A stretch of DNA of 64,000 nt from Symbiodinium natans (GCA_905221605.1 CAJNDS010001469.1:351501-415500), one strand, 5' to 3'; positions 31,221-40,336 are shown, counted from the first letter of the stretch. Numbers and translations are program-made. The notes: generated by a model not told the origin, from the letters alone.

Positions 31221-34200
31221 CTGGCGCTCAGAGCTAAAATCATCCCCCTGAAAAATGCCCCACTGATGTCACCTTTTTCCACCTGGAAATCATGGTTGGT
31301 GCAGCTTTGCAAGAACAACTGCCTCGTAGTTCTACTCATTGTTGGGCTGCTTGTTGGCCTGTGTTCGTATTGGGGGTCCATGTAACCCAAAACCACTGCC
31401 CGAGCCTTCGGTTTGAGCGCGTTGCCCTGGGAGTCTCGCTTCAGGGGTTCACCTTCTTTGTGGTCTTCATCCAGTTTCCATGTCAACAACCAACGCATTT
31501 TCAGGACTTGGTTCCTACTGGGTTTCATGTGGCTAGGGAGGTTTTGGAAAGCTTTGGCAACAACAAAGTTCTTCACTTCTTTCTGTTTCGCCTTGCGGAA
31601 ACCCTCAAGCTCTCGTTCATTGAGCCGGCGTTCAGACACCTCCACCGCCTGGCAGCGCAACTGTTTCACGAAGAAACACCCCAAATCACGCGTCCACTCC
31701 TTCCCCTGTTTGGTTTTCACCTGAGGCAACTCCACAGAAAAGGTCACTGCAGCGCCCTCTTCCTTCCAGTAACTGCTTTCTTCGTCAGGGAACACAACTC
31801 CACAAACTTCTAAGGAGTCCGCTGTGGTCTGAAGAGACATCTCTCGGCCATGGCCTCGACCGCGGAGCGGTATACTGCGACTTCTCTCTCTGTCATGCCT
31901 CTCTGCTGATGCTGCCTGGGGTCCTGGAACCTCTGTTTGGATGTTGGGAGCTTGCTTTCCATGAATTCTCCGGCGAGCGCGGTCGTGTTCTGGCGACGTC
32001 GCTTCTTCTCTCACTCTCTTGTCTTCTTCGTCAAACAACATTTCAGGTTTGGGCATATGTTGGGTATCTGACATGATGTCTTCGTACTGATGAGGCGGTT
32101 GCTGACGAAGGGTTTCGGATATGGTCCAGGGTATCGGGGAGGTGTGCTTCAGATCATGCCACGCTTCTTCTCTTGCTGAGGCTGGTCTCAACTGTTGAGG
32201 CGTCGCTTTGATCAACTGCCCCCCTCGATACAACCACACAACATGACTTGCCCTCAGCTGTCCATTGTCCACCCGAGTTTCAGTGGCCAGGACTCGATAG
32301 GGACCCACGAACTTGCCACCCTTGAAATGCTTTCCCCCGTCGGTTTTTGGCGTCATACGCCTCCAAGCAAAAACGAGATCCCCTGGATACACCCCCTTCA
32401 TTGGACGAGCCCCCGCCAACTCGGCCCGCCTGATTCTCTCCTTTGCTTGCTCCTCCAGGAAAGTTTTTTCTGCAGTATGCATGGCCTGCAGATCCAACCC
32501 AAACTCCGCAGACACCCCACTTTCCGTCAAGATGGGCGCTTCACGAAGCAAACTCTCTCCCAAGTGACCTAGCTCATTGGGGGCTCTACCAAAGGCATGT
32601 TGGAGGGGAGTGTAGCCACGGTACTGGTCTCGATTGTTGCTGGCCCAGATGGCTCGATAGAACGCCTCAGAGGCGGTCATAGTTGGCTGCTCAGACACCA
32701 TCGCGGACATCATGTTTTTAAGGGTTTGAATGGAACGTTCAGCAACAGAAATCTGCCAATGTGCCTCGGCAGGGATATGTTGTACCTCGATCTGCCTCTC
32801 GGAAAGATATTCGTCGAGATGCTTGCTACGGAAACATCCCGCGGGGTCCAAGCGCAGAACCTGAGGTTTTCCAAAGTTGGGAAGCCAGTGACCCTCAAAG
32901 AAACTGATGAAATCTTGCGCACTTGGGGTTTTGCTAGCATGTTGAAAAAGCAGTCGACCGACACGCATGCGACTTCCTTCATCGACACCGAGCATAAACT
33001 GCCATTTCTCTCCACTCTCTGGATGGTTCCATGAAAAAGCATCGCACTGCAGAGTGTGCCATTTTGGAACAATCTCGACTAGGGTAGAGGTACTCCGGGG
33101 GTCAGGTCTACAACGCTCAGCACACACATCACACTTAAAGTGTTCCACGCATCGCATCACATCACTACTAGCACCTCGTTTCTTGAGACTAGCTTGAAGG
33201 TATTGCTTGCTACAATGACCTGTGGCAGTGTGAATCCGTCGAAGATTCTGGAAAATCTTCTGACGCGTAGCAACAGGAATGTCCTGGATCCCTGGTGGCA
33301 TGGCCTCATCAGCCTGTCCTTCGGAACTTCCATGCGTCACAAAACACAGGTCGCTGCCTTGTTGCATTTGTTGGGCAGTCTGGAACCAGCTACCTAATCT
33401 TTGCAAGTATCTACAGACACGGCGGCTGAACTCTTTTGTGTAGCCTGAATCCCGAAGACCCTCCAACCGAAGTCCCCTTCCCTTTGAATGTTTGCCATCA
33501 CACACCAGTGACATATTCTGAACCAAAGCCCCATCCGTACTGAGAAAACCCCAACTTCGACACACTAAGCAGCCCTGGTAGTCTCTCACATTGAACTGAC
33601 ATCCTGATCCGGAACCTCGGTACAAATGCAAGTCTCTTTCCAAATCCTGAAGCCAACCTTGACTCCATGCTTCACACTGATCCACCAGGGCAAGGACGCA
33701 GGTGGTCCCTGTGGCGACTGCTGCCCGGAACACTTGTGTCAGCCCTTCATACTCGAGATCAGTTTGGGCCCGCTTGACGTGAAGTTTGTGGAATCGCTGC
33801 GCACGCGAGTAAGCCGTACTGTCGGGAGAAAACCACACACATTGGGGTTTCAGTTCAGCAATGGTTCGGGTTACGTAGGCTCTTCCAGCAGGGGTCTCAA
33901 GATCTCCCCCGTTCCACCGGGCCAACTGAACTGCAGAGCCTTTTCCGAACATCCTTTCACATTCTCGAACCAAACAGCTTTGCTCGGACCCTCCTACTTC
34001 CACCAACATGACGGACTGAGGACACAACTCCTTGAACGTGTTCATCATGGCGACTTCGTATTGACTTCCTAAATGCTTTGACACCGAAAAAGGCAACTGA
34101 CGAAACTCCCCGGGAGCTACAAGGTCCTCAGCACCCTCGCCAGGAACACCATCTCGTTGCTGCTCGTCTACATCGTCGTGTCGTCCTCCGGACCCTTGGC

Positions 34201-35614
34201 TTGTTTGCGGGGCTTCTCTGAGGAAGCTGTCTGGGAGTTCACCATCAGGTCCTTCAAAGCCTTGAGCTCTGCCGCCAGATTCTCGATCTTCTGGTCCGGG
34301 GTCGTGTCGGGAATCAGCTCTAGGTCGCCCACAGTCTCCCACTCGGCGTTGGTCGTTGCGGAGGAGCCTGTCGCCATTGAGGCCGCTGGATTTGGACCAC
34401 CCGAACTCTGTGGCGGCAGGGACGTCCGTAGGGGAAGATGGCTGGCTGCACTGGTAGTCTCTTCTAGCTTCTGGCTGATCTCGCGTTTCTGGGACAGGCT
34501 CAGACCCTGCGCCCATCGGGCAAATCGGCGCAACCTCCAGTGGCACTCGTTCTCCTCGCTGGCGGTGGTGATGCACCACGTGCTGTAACTGGGGGCTTGG
34601 GTCACCACCTCGCCATATGTCCACTGGGAGTACTTCCCAAATCCCATGTAGTTCTTCTCGGACGCTGGCACCTGGGTCTCCATGAGGTGGCGCAGGAGAA
34701 TTGCTCGGAGCTGGTCGGTGGTCTGTTGGCGAGTGAACTCCAACTGATGATCGGTCAATGCTTCCTGGAGAGCTGCCTTGGTCTTGAACCTGTTGACTGC
34801 CTTGGCTGCATCTCGCTCGGTCATCATGGTGGGATTCTCCTCGGTCAACTCCGCGATTCGGGTAGCCAGCTGGAGTTTCGTCCGAGCCGTGGGAGGTTCC
34901 TCGCCCATCTCGCGGAGCTTCTGCTGCATCTCGGCTTTCGTCGCACCCGGCATGTCGTTCACTGATGAGGGAATGTTCGCCAAGATCCGGAGTGTTTGAG
35001 CCTGTTGGAGAAAACCTTCGGGAAAATGCGGCTTCTGGCGGGGAAGATTTCCACGGGAGTTGGAAGCCTAGCTGCTTCAGAAACATACGATCGCCGGATG
35101 GTAACTTGTAATGCGAGCTAAGGGAATACCCTACCAGGATCATCCGGTTGCCTTGCCACGGTTCAGTCGCATGCCACTTCCTAGGATCCAGACACAATCC
35201 CTTTGAAAGAGGCTTCAGGACGCCCTCAACTTGGGCGGCACCACACATCTTGACGATCTTGGGTTTCATACTTTGGGACTCTTCTGTCCAAACCTCTCCA
35301 CCCTGCGTGGGATACATCACGGGGACAATCATATTCTGGGACCCTGGGAGATTGTGAACATCACGATGGGGTTGGGACTGACAATTGCACACCAGTATCA
35401 CTGAGGTCATCCGAAAATCCGCATCCACCCCTTGAAGCAACCGAGTCATCACTCTCGCAGTCCATGGATATTCCCGGGTAGCCCTCGTCACCCCTACTAC
35501 CCCTCCGTGCACGAACATCCCAAAGTTACTGTAGTCGGAGGTCGAAGATCTTCCTGAGTTGTGGGAGAGCACGTGCTGCGAAGCTGTTGGGATCGAGGCA
35601 CTAGGACATGCCAT
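31151..35614 (-). CDS. Copia pol: oxygenase-like domain, MTase-like domain, integrase, RT N-terminus
   Basis: 1487 codons. Residues about 31-175 resemble a 2OG-Fe(II) oxygenase fold: H83-R-D85, then KWH148, then R157. About 195-480 is out of frame with the conserved protein (see 34168-34983). About 520-735 is a domain I recall only from dinoflagellate elements, with MLVEVGG and WFSPDSTAYS stretches. The integrase zinc finger HTATGH...CDVC lies at about 795-835; the core D857, D921 and E957 gives the D-x35-E spacing; an SH3-like tail follows (VYPGDLVFAWRRM, about 1085). The RT starts at about 1335 and is cut at KGDISGAF (about 1450), where an A5 run (31251-31255; T5 on the coding strand) has lost a base. 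The final 35 codons are out of frame. Confidence 0.8.
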   Translation of the reverse strand: MACPSASIPTASQHVLSHNSGRSSTSDYSNFGMFVHGGVVGVTRATREYPWTARVMTRLLQGVDADFRMTSVILVCNCQSQPHRDVHNLPGSQNMIVPVMYPTQGGEVWTEESQSMKPKIVKMCGAAQVEGVLKPLSKGLCLDPRKWHATEPWQGNRMILVGYSLSSHYKLPSGDRMFLKQLGFQLPWKSSPPEAAFSRRFSPTGSNTPDLGEHSLISERHAGCDESRDAAEAPRDGRGTSHGSDETPAGYPNRGVDRGESHHDDRARCSQGSQQVQDQGSSPGSIDRSSVGVHSPTDHRPAPSNSPAPPHGDPGASVREELHGIWEVLPVDIWRGGDPSPQLQHVVHHHRQRGERVPLEVAPICPMGAGSEPVPETRDQPEARRDYQCSQPSSPTDVPAATEFGWSKSSGLNGDRLLRNDQRRVGDCGRPRADSRHDPGPEDRESGGRAQGFEGPDGELPDSFLREAPQTSQGSGGRHDDVDEQQRDGVPGEGAEDLVAPGEFRQLPFSVSKHLGSQYEVAMMNTFKELCPQSVMLVEVGGSEQSCLVRECERMFGKGSAVQLARWNGGDLETPAGRAYVTRTIAELKPQCVWFSPDSTAYSRAQRFHKLHVKRAQTDLEYEGLTQVFRAAVATGTTCVLALVDQCEAWSQGWLQDLERDLHLYRGSGSGCQFNVRDYQGCLVCRSWGFLSTDGALVQNMSLVCDGKHSKGRGLRLEGLRDSGYTKEFSRRVCRYLQRLGSWFQTAQQMQQGSDLCFVTHGSSEGQADEAMPPGIQDIPVATRQKIFQNLRRIHTATGHCSKQYLQASLKKRGASSDVMRCVEHFKCDVCAERCRPDPRSTSTLVEIVPKWHTLQCDAFSWNHPESGEKWQFMLGVDEGSRMRVGRLLFQHASKTPSAQDFISFFEGHWLPNFGKPQVLRLDPAGCFRSKHLDEYLSERQIEVQHIPAEAHWQISVAERSIQTLKNMMSAMVSEQPTMTASEAFYRAIWASNNRDQYRGYTPLQHAFGRAPNELGHLGESLLREAPILTESGVSAEFGLDLQAMHTAEKTFLEEQAKERIRRAELAGARPMKGVYPGDLVFAWRRMTPKTDGGKHFKGGKFVGPYRVLATETRVDNGQLRASHVVWLYRGGQLIKATPQQLRPASAREEAWHDLKHTSPIPWTISETLRQQPPHQYEDIMSDTQHMPKPEMLFDEEDKRVREEATSPEHDRARRRIHGKQAPNIQTEVPGPQAASAERHDRERSRSIPLRGRGHGREMSLQTTADSLEVCGVVFPDEESSYWKEEGAAVTFSVELPQVKTKQGKEWTRDLGCFFVKQLRCQAVEVSERRLNERELEGFRKAKQKEVKNFVVAKAFQNLPSHMKPSRNQVLKMRWLLTWKLDEDHKEGEPLKRDSQGNALKPKARAVVLGYMDPQYEHRPTSSPTMSRTTRQLFLQSCTNHDFQVEKGDISGAFFRGMILALSARWCVNRCRKSVKRLVFPPKVKCC
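34168..34983 (-). CDS. Copia polyprotein segment in second frame: SAP-like and ExoX-like
   Basis: 271 codons on the same strand as, and inside, the 1487-codon frame, but shifted by one. Two helix-extension-helix segments resemble SAP DNA-binding motifs (about residues 13-49 and 68-102). GFGKYSQWTYGEVV...YSTWCITT (about 114-140) resembles the small ExoX-like C-terminal domain. Residues about 228-251 form a short coiled coil. Composition and motifs make this the real frame here, the other being its Ser/Gly/Arg-rich shadow. The frame is the same as gag-protease. Confidence 0.65.
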   Translation of the reverse strand: MANIPSSVNDMPGATKAEMQQKLREMGEEPPTARTKLQLATRIAELTEENPTMMTERDAAKAVNRFKTKAALQEALTDHQLEFTRQQTTDQLRAILLRHLMETQVPASEKNYMGFGKYSQWTYGEVVTQAPSYSTWCITTASEENECHWRLRRFARWAQGLSLSQKREISQKLEETTSAASHLPLRTSLPPQSSGGPNPAASMATGSSATTNAEWETVGDLELIPDTTPDQKIENLAAELKALKDLMVNSQTASSEKPRKQAKGPEDDTTM

Positions 35615-35904
35615 GGAACATCTTTAAGGAATTTTCGGAGTCGCTCCCATGGAGCGGAACGCTTGAGAAGGTCTCGAGCTTGCCTTTCGACTAGGTCCTT
35701 GATTTCAGGGTAGTTCATATCACGAAGACTTTGAGGACTTTGGGTTAAAAGCTTGTTGTGACTCTCGTGTTGTGGGCTTGAGTGCGTAAAATTCGCATGT
35801 TCTTGAGGGTATCTCTCTTCTGGGCAGAGTGACTCAACACTGTACACAAAAGGCGCACTAGTCTTTTCACGTTCCTTCTGGTGAGCGAATGCGCCGGTGT
35901 TCAC
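35497..35904 (-). CDS. Copia polyprotein continuation after in-frame TAG
   Basis: 135 codons in the same frame as gag-protease, separated from it only by the TAG at 35920-35922 and five codons. It holds a helical segment (IKDLVERQARDLLKRS, then LRKFLKDV). The frame then closes at 35497 while the oxygenase-like domain starts in the neighbouring frame, so a frame change between about 35626 and 35497 is needed. Confidence 0.6.
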   Translation of the reverse strand: MNTGAFAHQKEREKTSAPFVYSVESLCPEERYPQEHANFTHSSPQHESHNKLLTQSPQSLRDMNYPEIKDLVERQARDLLKRSAPWERLRKFLKDVPWHVLVPRSQQLRSTCSPTTQEDLRPPTTVTLGCSCTEG

Positions 35905-35919
35905 CAGAAGGTGCTGTCC

Positions 35920-37860
35920 CTACTCGCTCCTCGCAGGATGGCCCCCGCTCTCCCAATCTTGGAACCCCTTGAAAGGTCTCGACATCCTGCGCGCGTTGGA
36001 GAGCACATCCTGTGTGAGCGGAAACAGCTGATGGCCACTCGGGGTTGTCTCCAAAGTGACAACCTTCGTTGGATCAAGGGCCTTGAAGATGGCCTCATTG
36101 TTTGAAAAATCAATGACTGCACCTAATGACCGAAGGCTTTGAACGCTCAGCAACACTGGCTGTCCAGGAATATCATGAAGGTGCACCTTCATCTGGCCAT
36201 TCACCTGGGAGCTGGGCAACTTCAGAAGAGCGGTGGCCATGCACACATGCTTGCCGTTGTTCCCGAAGCGGAAAGCAGGGGCCTCGCCTGGCACAATGGT
36301 GATGCCATCGTCCCCCGCCCGCTGCCAGTTCAAGTTGGCAATCTGCTGCACTGCCTCTTCTGATCCCAAACTGCTGGTCGCGCCCCCGTCGATGATGGCC
36401 TTGCCCTCCTGGATAGCCTGCTGGAGCGCCACAAAGCTGGCTTCCTCGTCTTGGCTGGCGGCCACACTGGTCTGCACTGGCCATTCTGGCTCCGCAGCTC
36501 CTGCGTTGCTCAGGCTGGACGTCATACACCCAACTGCCGTGAAAACCAGATTGGCCCTCTGCTCAGAGGTGCCAGCTGACCCTTGCTCAGGGCAATCGCG
36601 ACGAAGATGCGGACCACCACACTTGAAACACTTCACGGGTGGCCTGGTTGCTGCCTTGCCCTTGCCCTTGCTCGGGAAGAAGTTCCTGTTTCTTCTCATC
36701 TGTGCCTGTTTTTCTCTGGCATCCCTCAAGGTTCTTCGGGCATCCTGAATGGCAGCGAAGGCTTCCTGAGCATCGTCCTCCAGAGCCTTGTACGCGTACT
36801 CGTCCTCGGGGTCATCCCAGGCGGGAGCTTCATCCTCTTGCCACTCATCATCTTCAGCCAAAAGGACTGCCTCCTCTGTTGTGAAGAAAGCACTGTGCTT
36901 TCCGGCATCCCGCTTCTTCAACTCCTCGTCTGGCCACGTCAGCTTGAGAGCTTCTTTGACTCGAGCTGTGCTGAACTGGTTCTTGAGGTTGGCCACTATC
37001 ACAGCTTTTTCTGTAGCATCCAACCCTGACCTTTGCAGCAACAACCAGGCGATCACAAAATCAGGCAGAAACTTCTCTGCCTGCGATGAGGCGGCCTCCG
37101 AAGCATCCCATGAGGCATGGCTGCCATCCCCTGGGCCGACAGCGCTGTAATGGCCCCCGGAGTAGTGGGAGCTCCTCTCCCAGCTCCACGAAGCATTGGG
37201 TTGCCACCAAGAAGTCCACCATGAGTTCCACTCCCTGGGGTCCTCATCTTCATAGACCTCGTGGATCACACCATACTCGTCTTCCTCAGGGCCAATGCTC
37301 TCAGCCTCTGCCTCGCCCCGGTGCGTTGGATTCTCCTCACCACCATGCTCGGAGGGATGGTGGCTGGTCCCGGTTTGGCTAGGGGCTTTGTAAGACATGG
37401 ATCTCTTGGAGCTGACCTTGGGCAGTTGGGGGCCATACTCGTGGATAGCTTCTGCCAAGGTCCGCTTGGCCTCCAAAAGTGCTTCATCATGTCGAACCAC
37501 CCATGCCGCCATTCCTTCACCTCGACGACGCTTGATTCCGTAAAAGAAGCGTGACATGGTCCGACCGGCCTCCGCCAGGGTTGGGGCTCTCACACTCTGT
37601 TTCAAGCACTGCAGGAGCTGCGAAGCGCCTTGTGGGTGTGAGATCCATCCTGGGGGCTTGTGTTCAACTGCTAGCTTGGCACTTCCCTCCAAAGCAGCTT
37701 GTAAACGAGGTCCCACCAGTGTTCGCTTCTTCCACTCTATCGTCTCAGCATACAGGTATGCAGCTCTTTGGTATGGCACATACAACTCCGGAGATCCATC
37801 ATAGATCGGTACCCCGTCCTTGGTGTAGCGCAGTTCTGTCATGTCCTGCGAGTTGCGCAA
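35920..37860 (-). CDS. Copia Gag and aspartic protease
   Basis: 646 codons starting 77 bases downstream of the 5' LTR. The N-terminal Gag (about 1-400) has helical and Trp/acidic low-complexity parts. A zinc knuckle CFKCGGPHLRRDC (about residues 410-422) has spacing CX2CX3HX4C, one residue shorter than usual before His. The protease follows: IIDGGATSSLGS (Asp at about 491), where most retropepsins have D-T/S-G; then FRFGNNG and AVIDFSNNEAIF, both copia-type. It ends at TAG followed by GGA. Confidence 0.85.
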   Translation of the reverse strand: MRNSQDMTELRYTKDGVPIYDGSPELYVPYQRAAYLYAETIEWKKRTLVGPRLQAALEGSAKLAVEHKPPGWISHPQGASQLLQCLKQSVRAPTLAEAGRTMSRFFYGIKRRRGEGMAAWVVRHDEALLEAKRTLAEAIHEYGPQLPKVSSKRSMSYKAPSQTGTSHHPSEHGGEENPTHRGEAEAESIGPEEDEYGVIHEVYEDEDPREWNSWWTSWWQPNASWSWERSSHYSGGHYSAVGPGDGSHASWDASEAASSQAEKFLPDFVIAWLLLQRSGLDATEKAVIVANLKNQFSTARVKEALKLTWPDEELKKRDAGKHSAFFTTEEAVLLAEDDEWQEDEAPAWDDPEDEYAYKALEDDAQEAFAAIQDARRTLRDAREKQAQMRRNRNFFPSKGKGKAATRPPVKCFKCGGPHLRRDCPEQGSAGTSEQRANLVFTAVGCMTSSLSNAGAAEPEWPVQTSVAASQDEEASFVALQQAIQEGKAIIDGGATSSLGSEEAVQQIANLNWQRAGDDGITIVPGEAPAFRFGNNGKHVCMATALLKLPSSQVNGQMKVHLHDIPGQPVLLSVQSLRSLGAVIDFSNNEAIFKALDPTKVVTLETTPSGHQLFPLTQDVLSNARRMSRPFKGFQDWESGGHPARSE

Positions 37861-37920
37861 GTCTCTACTTGCACAGATCGCTTGGGCTTGCCTGGAGCCG
37901 TCTAGAGCCTCTGCTCTTGA

Positions 37921-37936
37921 CTAGGCCCCGCTACCA
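37921..37936 (-). other. Primer-binding site, initiator-Met-tRNA type
   Basis: Directly next to the 5' LTR the element strand reads TGGTAGCGGGGCC, complementary to a tRNA ending GGCCCCGCTACCA. Many eukaryotic initiator Met tRNAs end CTACCA after an AGC(A/G)GxG-pairing stem, so this is the usual copia primer type with its own stem bases. Confidence 0.65.
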
Positions 37937-38051
37937 TGAAAGCGGAAAGATAGCCACCGGATCAGCGCTCAGCTCTAGCCTTCTTTTCTCGGGCACGAGG
38001 CGCTTCGGTCATAGATGCACTCGAACGCCAGCACAAGCTGGCAAGCTTGCA
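37937..38051 (-). repeat. 5' LTR
   Basis: 115 bp. On the element strand it begins TGCAAGCTTGCCAGC and ends CGCTTTCA. One of the shortest LTR sizes for copia. Confidence 0.85.
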
Positions 38052-39014
38052 ACCCTAAACCCTAAACCCTAAACCCTAAACCCTAAACCCTAAACCCCAA
38101 ACCCTAAACCCTAAACCCTATATAACCCTAAGCCCTAAACTCCCTGGAGCTCACCCCGGCCTGGCAGGGTTTCAGGTTGAGAGTTTAGGGTTATAGACTT
38201 TAGGGTTTAGGGTTTAGGGTTTAGGGTTTAGGGACTCTATTAGAGTCGTAGAGCAACCAGGCCAGGACGCGACAGGGTTTAAGGGTTTGTAGGGTTTGTG
38301 GTTTAGGGTTCAAACAGGTTTAAGGTTTAAAGTGTCCGGTCTGAAGTTAGTGACCAGTGCCTTCTGTGGACATAGGGAAGCTCTTTGGGGTTCCTGGGGG
38401 ACCTCTGTGAACTCTTAAGGAGGACATGCCAAGCATTTTGGATAAGTTTTGGGTTTAGGGTTAGGGATTTTGCAGAAGTTTACAAGGCATATCCGTTAAT
38501 TGACGGGTGTTGGGATTTGTCAACGTCCCGGGGTCCCGGACCCTGCCCGTCACGTGATGCAAAGACCTCCTGAACTTTCAATGGGTTCGGGCGTTGACTC
38601 TAAGGCCCAAGTACATACGATGGCACATGGGTTTAGGGTATAGTGCTTAGGGTTTAGGGTTTATATAGGGTGACCCTTCGGGCGTTATAAGTCCTTCCCC
38701 CCCAACCTCCCCCTAAAGGATTGCTAGCATGTTAGAGGTTGCAGCACACACAAATGGGTGGTTGTCAAAATTATAATCCCTTTTTGGGTTACCGTAAATA
38801 TGAGGTGCCGTATTATAATGGGGATCCAAAAGGGACCCTAATTTTACAGCAGAAGCAATTCCATCAGTTTCATGCTCTTCCACACTTGTCAGGCAGAGCC
38901 ATCCGGAGGCAGGGGCGGAAGCAGTTCAATCACATAATTACGGTTTAGGGTTTAGGGTTCAGGGTTTAGGGTTTAGGGTTTAGGGCTCACGTACAGGGCC
39001 TTGGATGGTGTCAG
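38052..39014. other. Repeat stretch right of the copia element
   Basis: It holds a CCCTAAA array (38052-38120), TTTAGGG arrays (38195-38235, 38940-38985), and pieces of family B/D-like foldbacks near 38470-38840. No gene recognised. Confidence 0.5.
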
Positions 39015-39088
39015 GTTTCCGCGGTGCTGTGCCCAAGCAAAGACATGGCAGCAAACTTAGTTCAGAGTTCGGATGCGCGATCTTCGTT
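39015..39088 (+). CDS. Exon-like island, unknown protein
   Basis: GTGTCAG|G acceptor. Frame FRGAVPKQRHGSKLSSEFGC and AIF, ending at a TTTAGGG array. Family unknown. Confidence 0.4.
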
Positions 39089-39521
39089 TAGGGTTTAGGG
39101 TTTAGGGTTTAGGGTTTAGGGTTTAGGGTTTAGGCTGTGACCCTTCCCTGGTTCACGTGGGGCCTTGACATGTCGCGTGGCTCCAGTCCGGCTGTATCCC
39201 TGAGGTGCTAGGCAGCCTTAGGTCAGGCCTGGGTACTTGGACCTGGAGGTCCATGGTACTTATGAACCAATATTGCAACTGTACTTTAATTGTCGTCCCA
39301 AGAGCGAATCGACTGCTTGCCGCAGTCATTCAAGTCGCAGCCCCTGTAAAGTCCAAAATGCCCTGGGTTTAGGCGTCCCGGCCTCAGCCCAGGGGTTAAA
39401 AGGGTAAGATTCAACTTCTAAGATACAGTCTCCTCCCCCCCCCCTCCCCAATGCCTACCACTGGTAGACTAGGAGACTCTTGCTTTTCTGCGAGGGGAGG
39501 GGCGGTGGGGTTCTGAAGCCC

Positions 39522-39616
39522 TACCCAAAGGCTCCTATGTAGTACCTTTTTGTGGAAGCATACTCGAATCCCCTATTAACTAGCCCAAAAAGGAACTACA
39601 TTGGAGCCTCTGGGTA
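39522..39616. repeat. Family F foldback element, intact
   Basis: TACCCAAAGGCTCCTATGTA at left, reverse complement TACATTGGAGCCTCTGGGTA at right. Confidence 0.75.
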
Positions 39617-40336
39617 CGCCCAAGACCCACTCACTCTTGTTTCACCAGGACGTGCTATTATGACCTATGACCCCTTAAAATGGTCCTTTCTACGGTTGAT
39701 TACGGTGATTTTTCGGGCCTCATCGCCCATCCTCAAAGTCATAAGCCCTGATCTGCGCCCCATGGCCGCCGGCGCGCAACGAGAGCTGGAAGCCAGTGCG
39801 AGCCACCGGCATCCACAAGAAGCAAAGGCCTTCTGTTTGTTTTAGGTTTTAGGTTTTAGGTTTTAGGGTTATGGGGTTTAGGGTTTAGGGTTTAGGGTTT
39901 TAGGGTTTAGGGTTTAGGGTTTAAGATTTACGGTTCCGCCCACAACCCCTTGATGAAGCAGTATACCATACCTGCATAGGGACTCTTTCTATGAGTTAAG
40001 GGTGCATTTCCTGGGGTCAAATTACTTGGCAGCGCGTGCGTGTGCGTGCGCACACGCGTGTATCTTGAGGGCTCACAGCATTGATGGGTTTCCCTTTGAC
40101 AAAACAACCCTCATCCTAGGTAGCATAAGGGGAACCCTTGAAACGGGAACCCTTCTGAACCTTCTTCTGGCTCTCTTAAACAGGGGCCTGATTCAGAGGG
40201 TCGATGGCCACAGGTTCATGGTCCCAAGACCTTCATGGAGCTTCTGCTGTCGCATAGTATCAGAGGGTGGTGGATGAGCCCGACTTTATGCTTCATTAGA
40301 GGCGTCGGGGTCCATAAATTCATGCCCGGCCGAACG

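Larger units (their letters stand above)
29769..38051 (-). mobile_element. Ty1/copia LTR retrotransposon, 8.3 kb, nearly full length
   Basis: Direct repeats of 112 bp (29769-29880) and 115 bp (37937-38051) start TG and end CA on the element strand. They differ by one 3-bp indel and one substitution. Both flanks are ACCCT (29764-29768, 38052-38056), a 5-bp target duplication inside a CCCTAAA array; removing the element restores the repeat register. The order protease-integrase-RT-RNase H is that of copia. Unusual extra domains lie between protease and integrase. The near-identical LTRs indicate a recent insertion, yet the coding region has one in-frame TAG and several frame changes. Confidence 0.92.

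Noticed and set aside
30506-34965. Plus-strand open frames across the copia element (up to 173 codons)
   Set aside because: Shadows opposite the recognised pol frames; none has a motif.
36139-38072. Plus-strand open frames opposite Gag
   Set aside because: Mirror frames of the GC-rich Gag/protease sequence.
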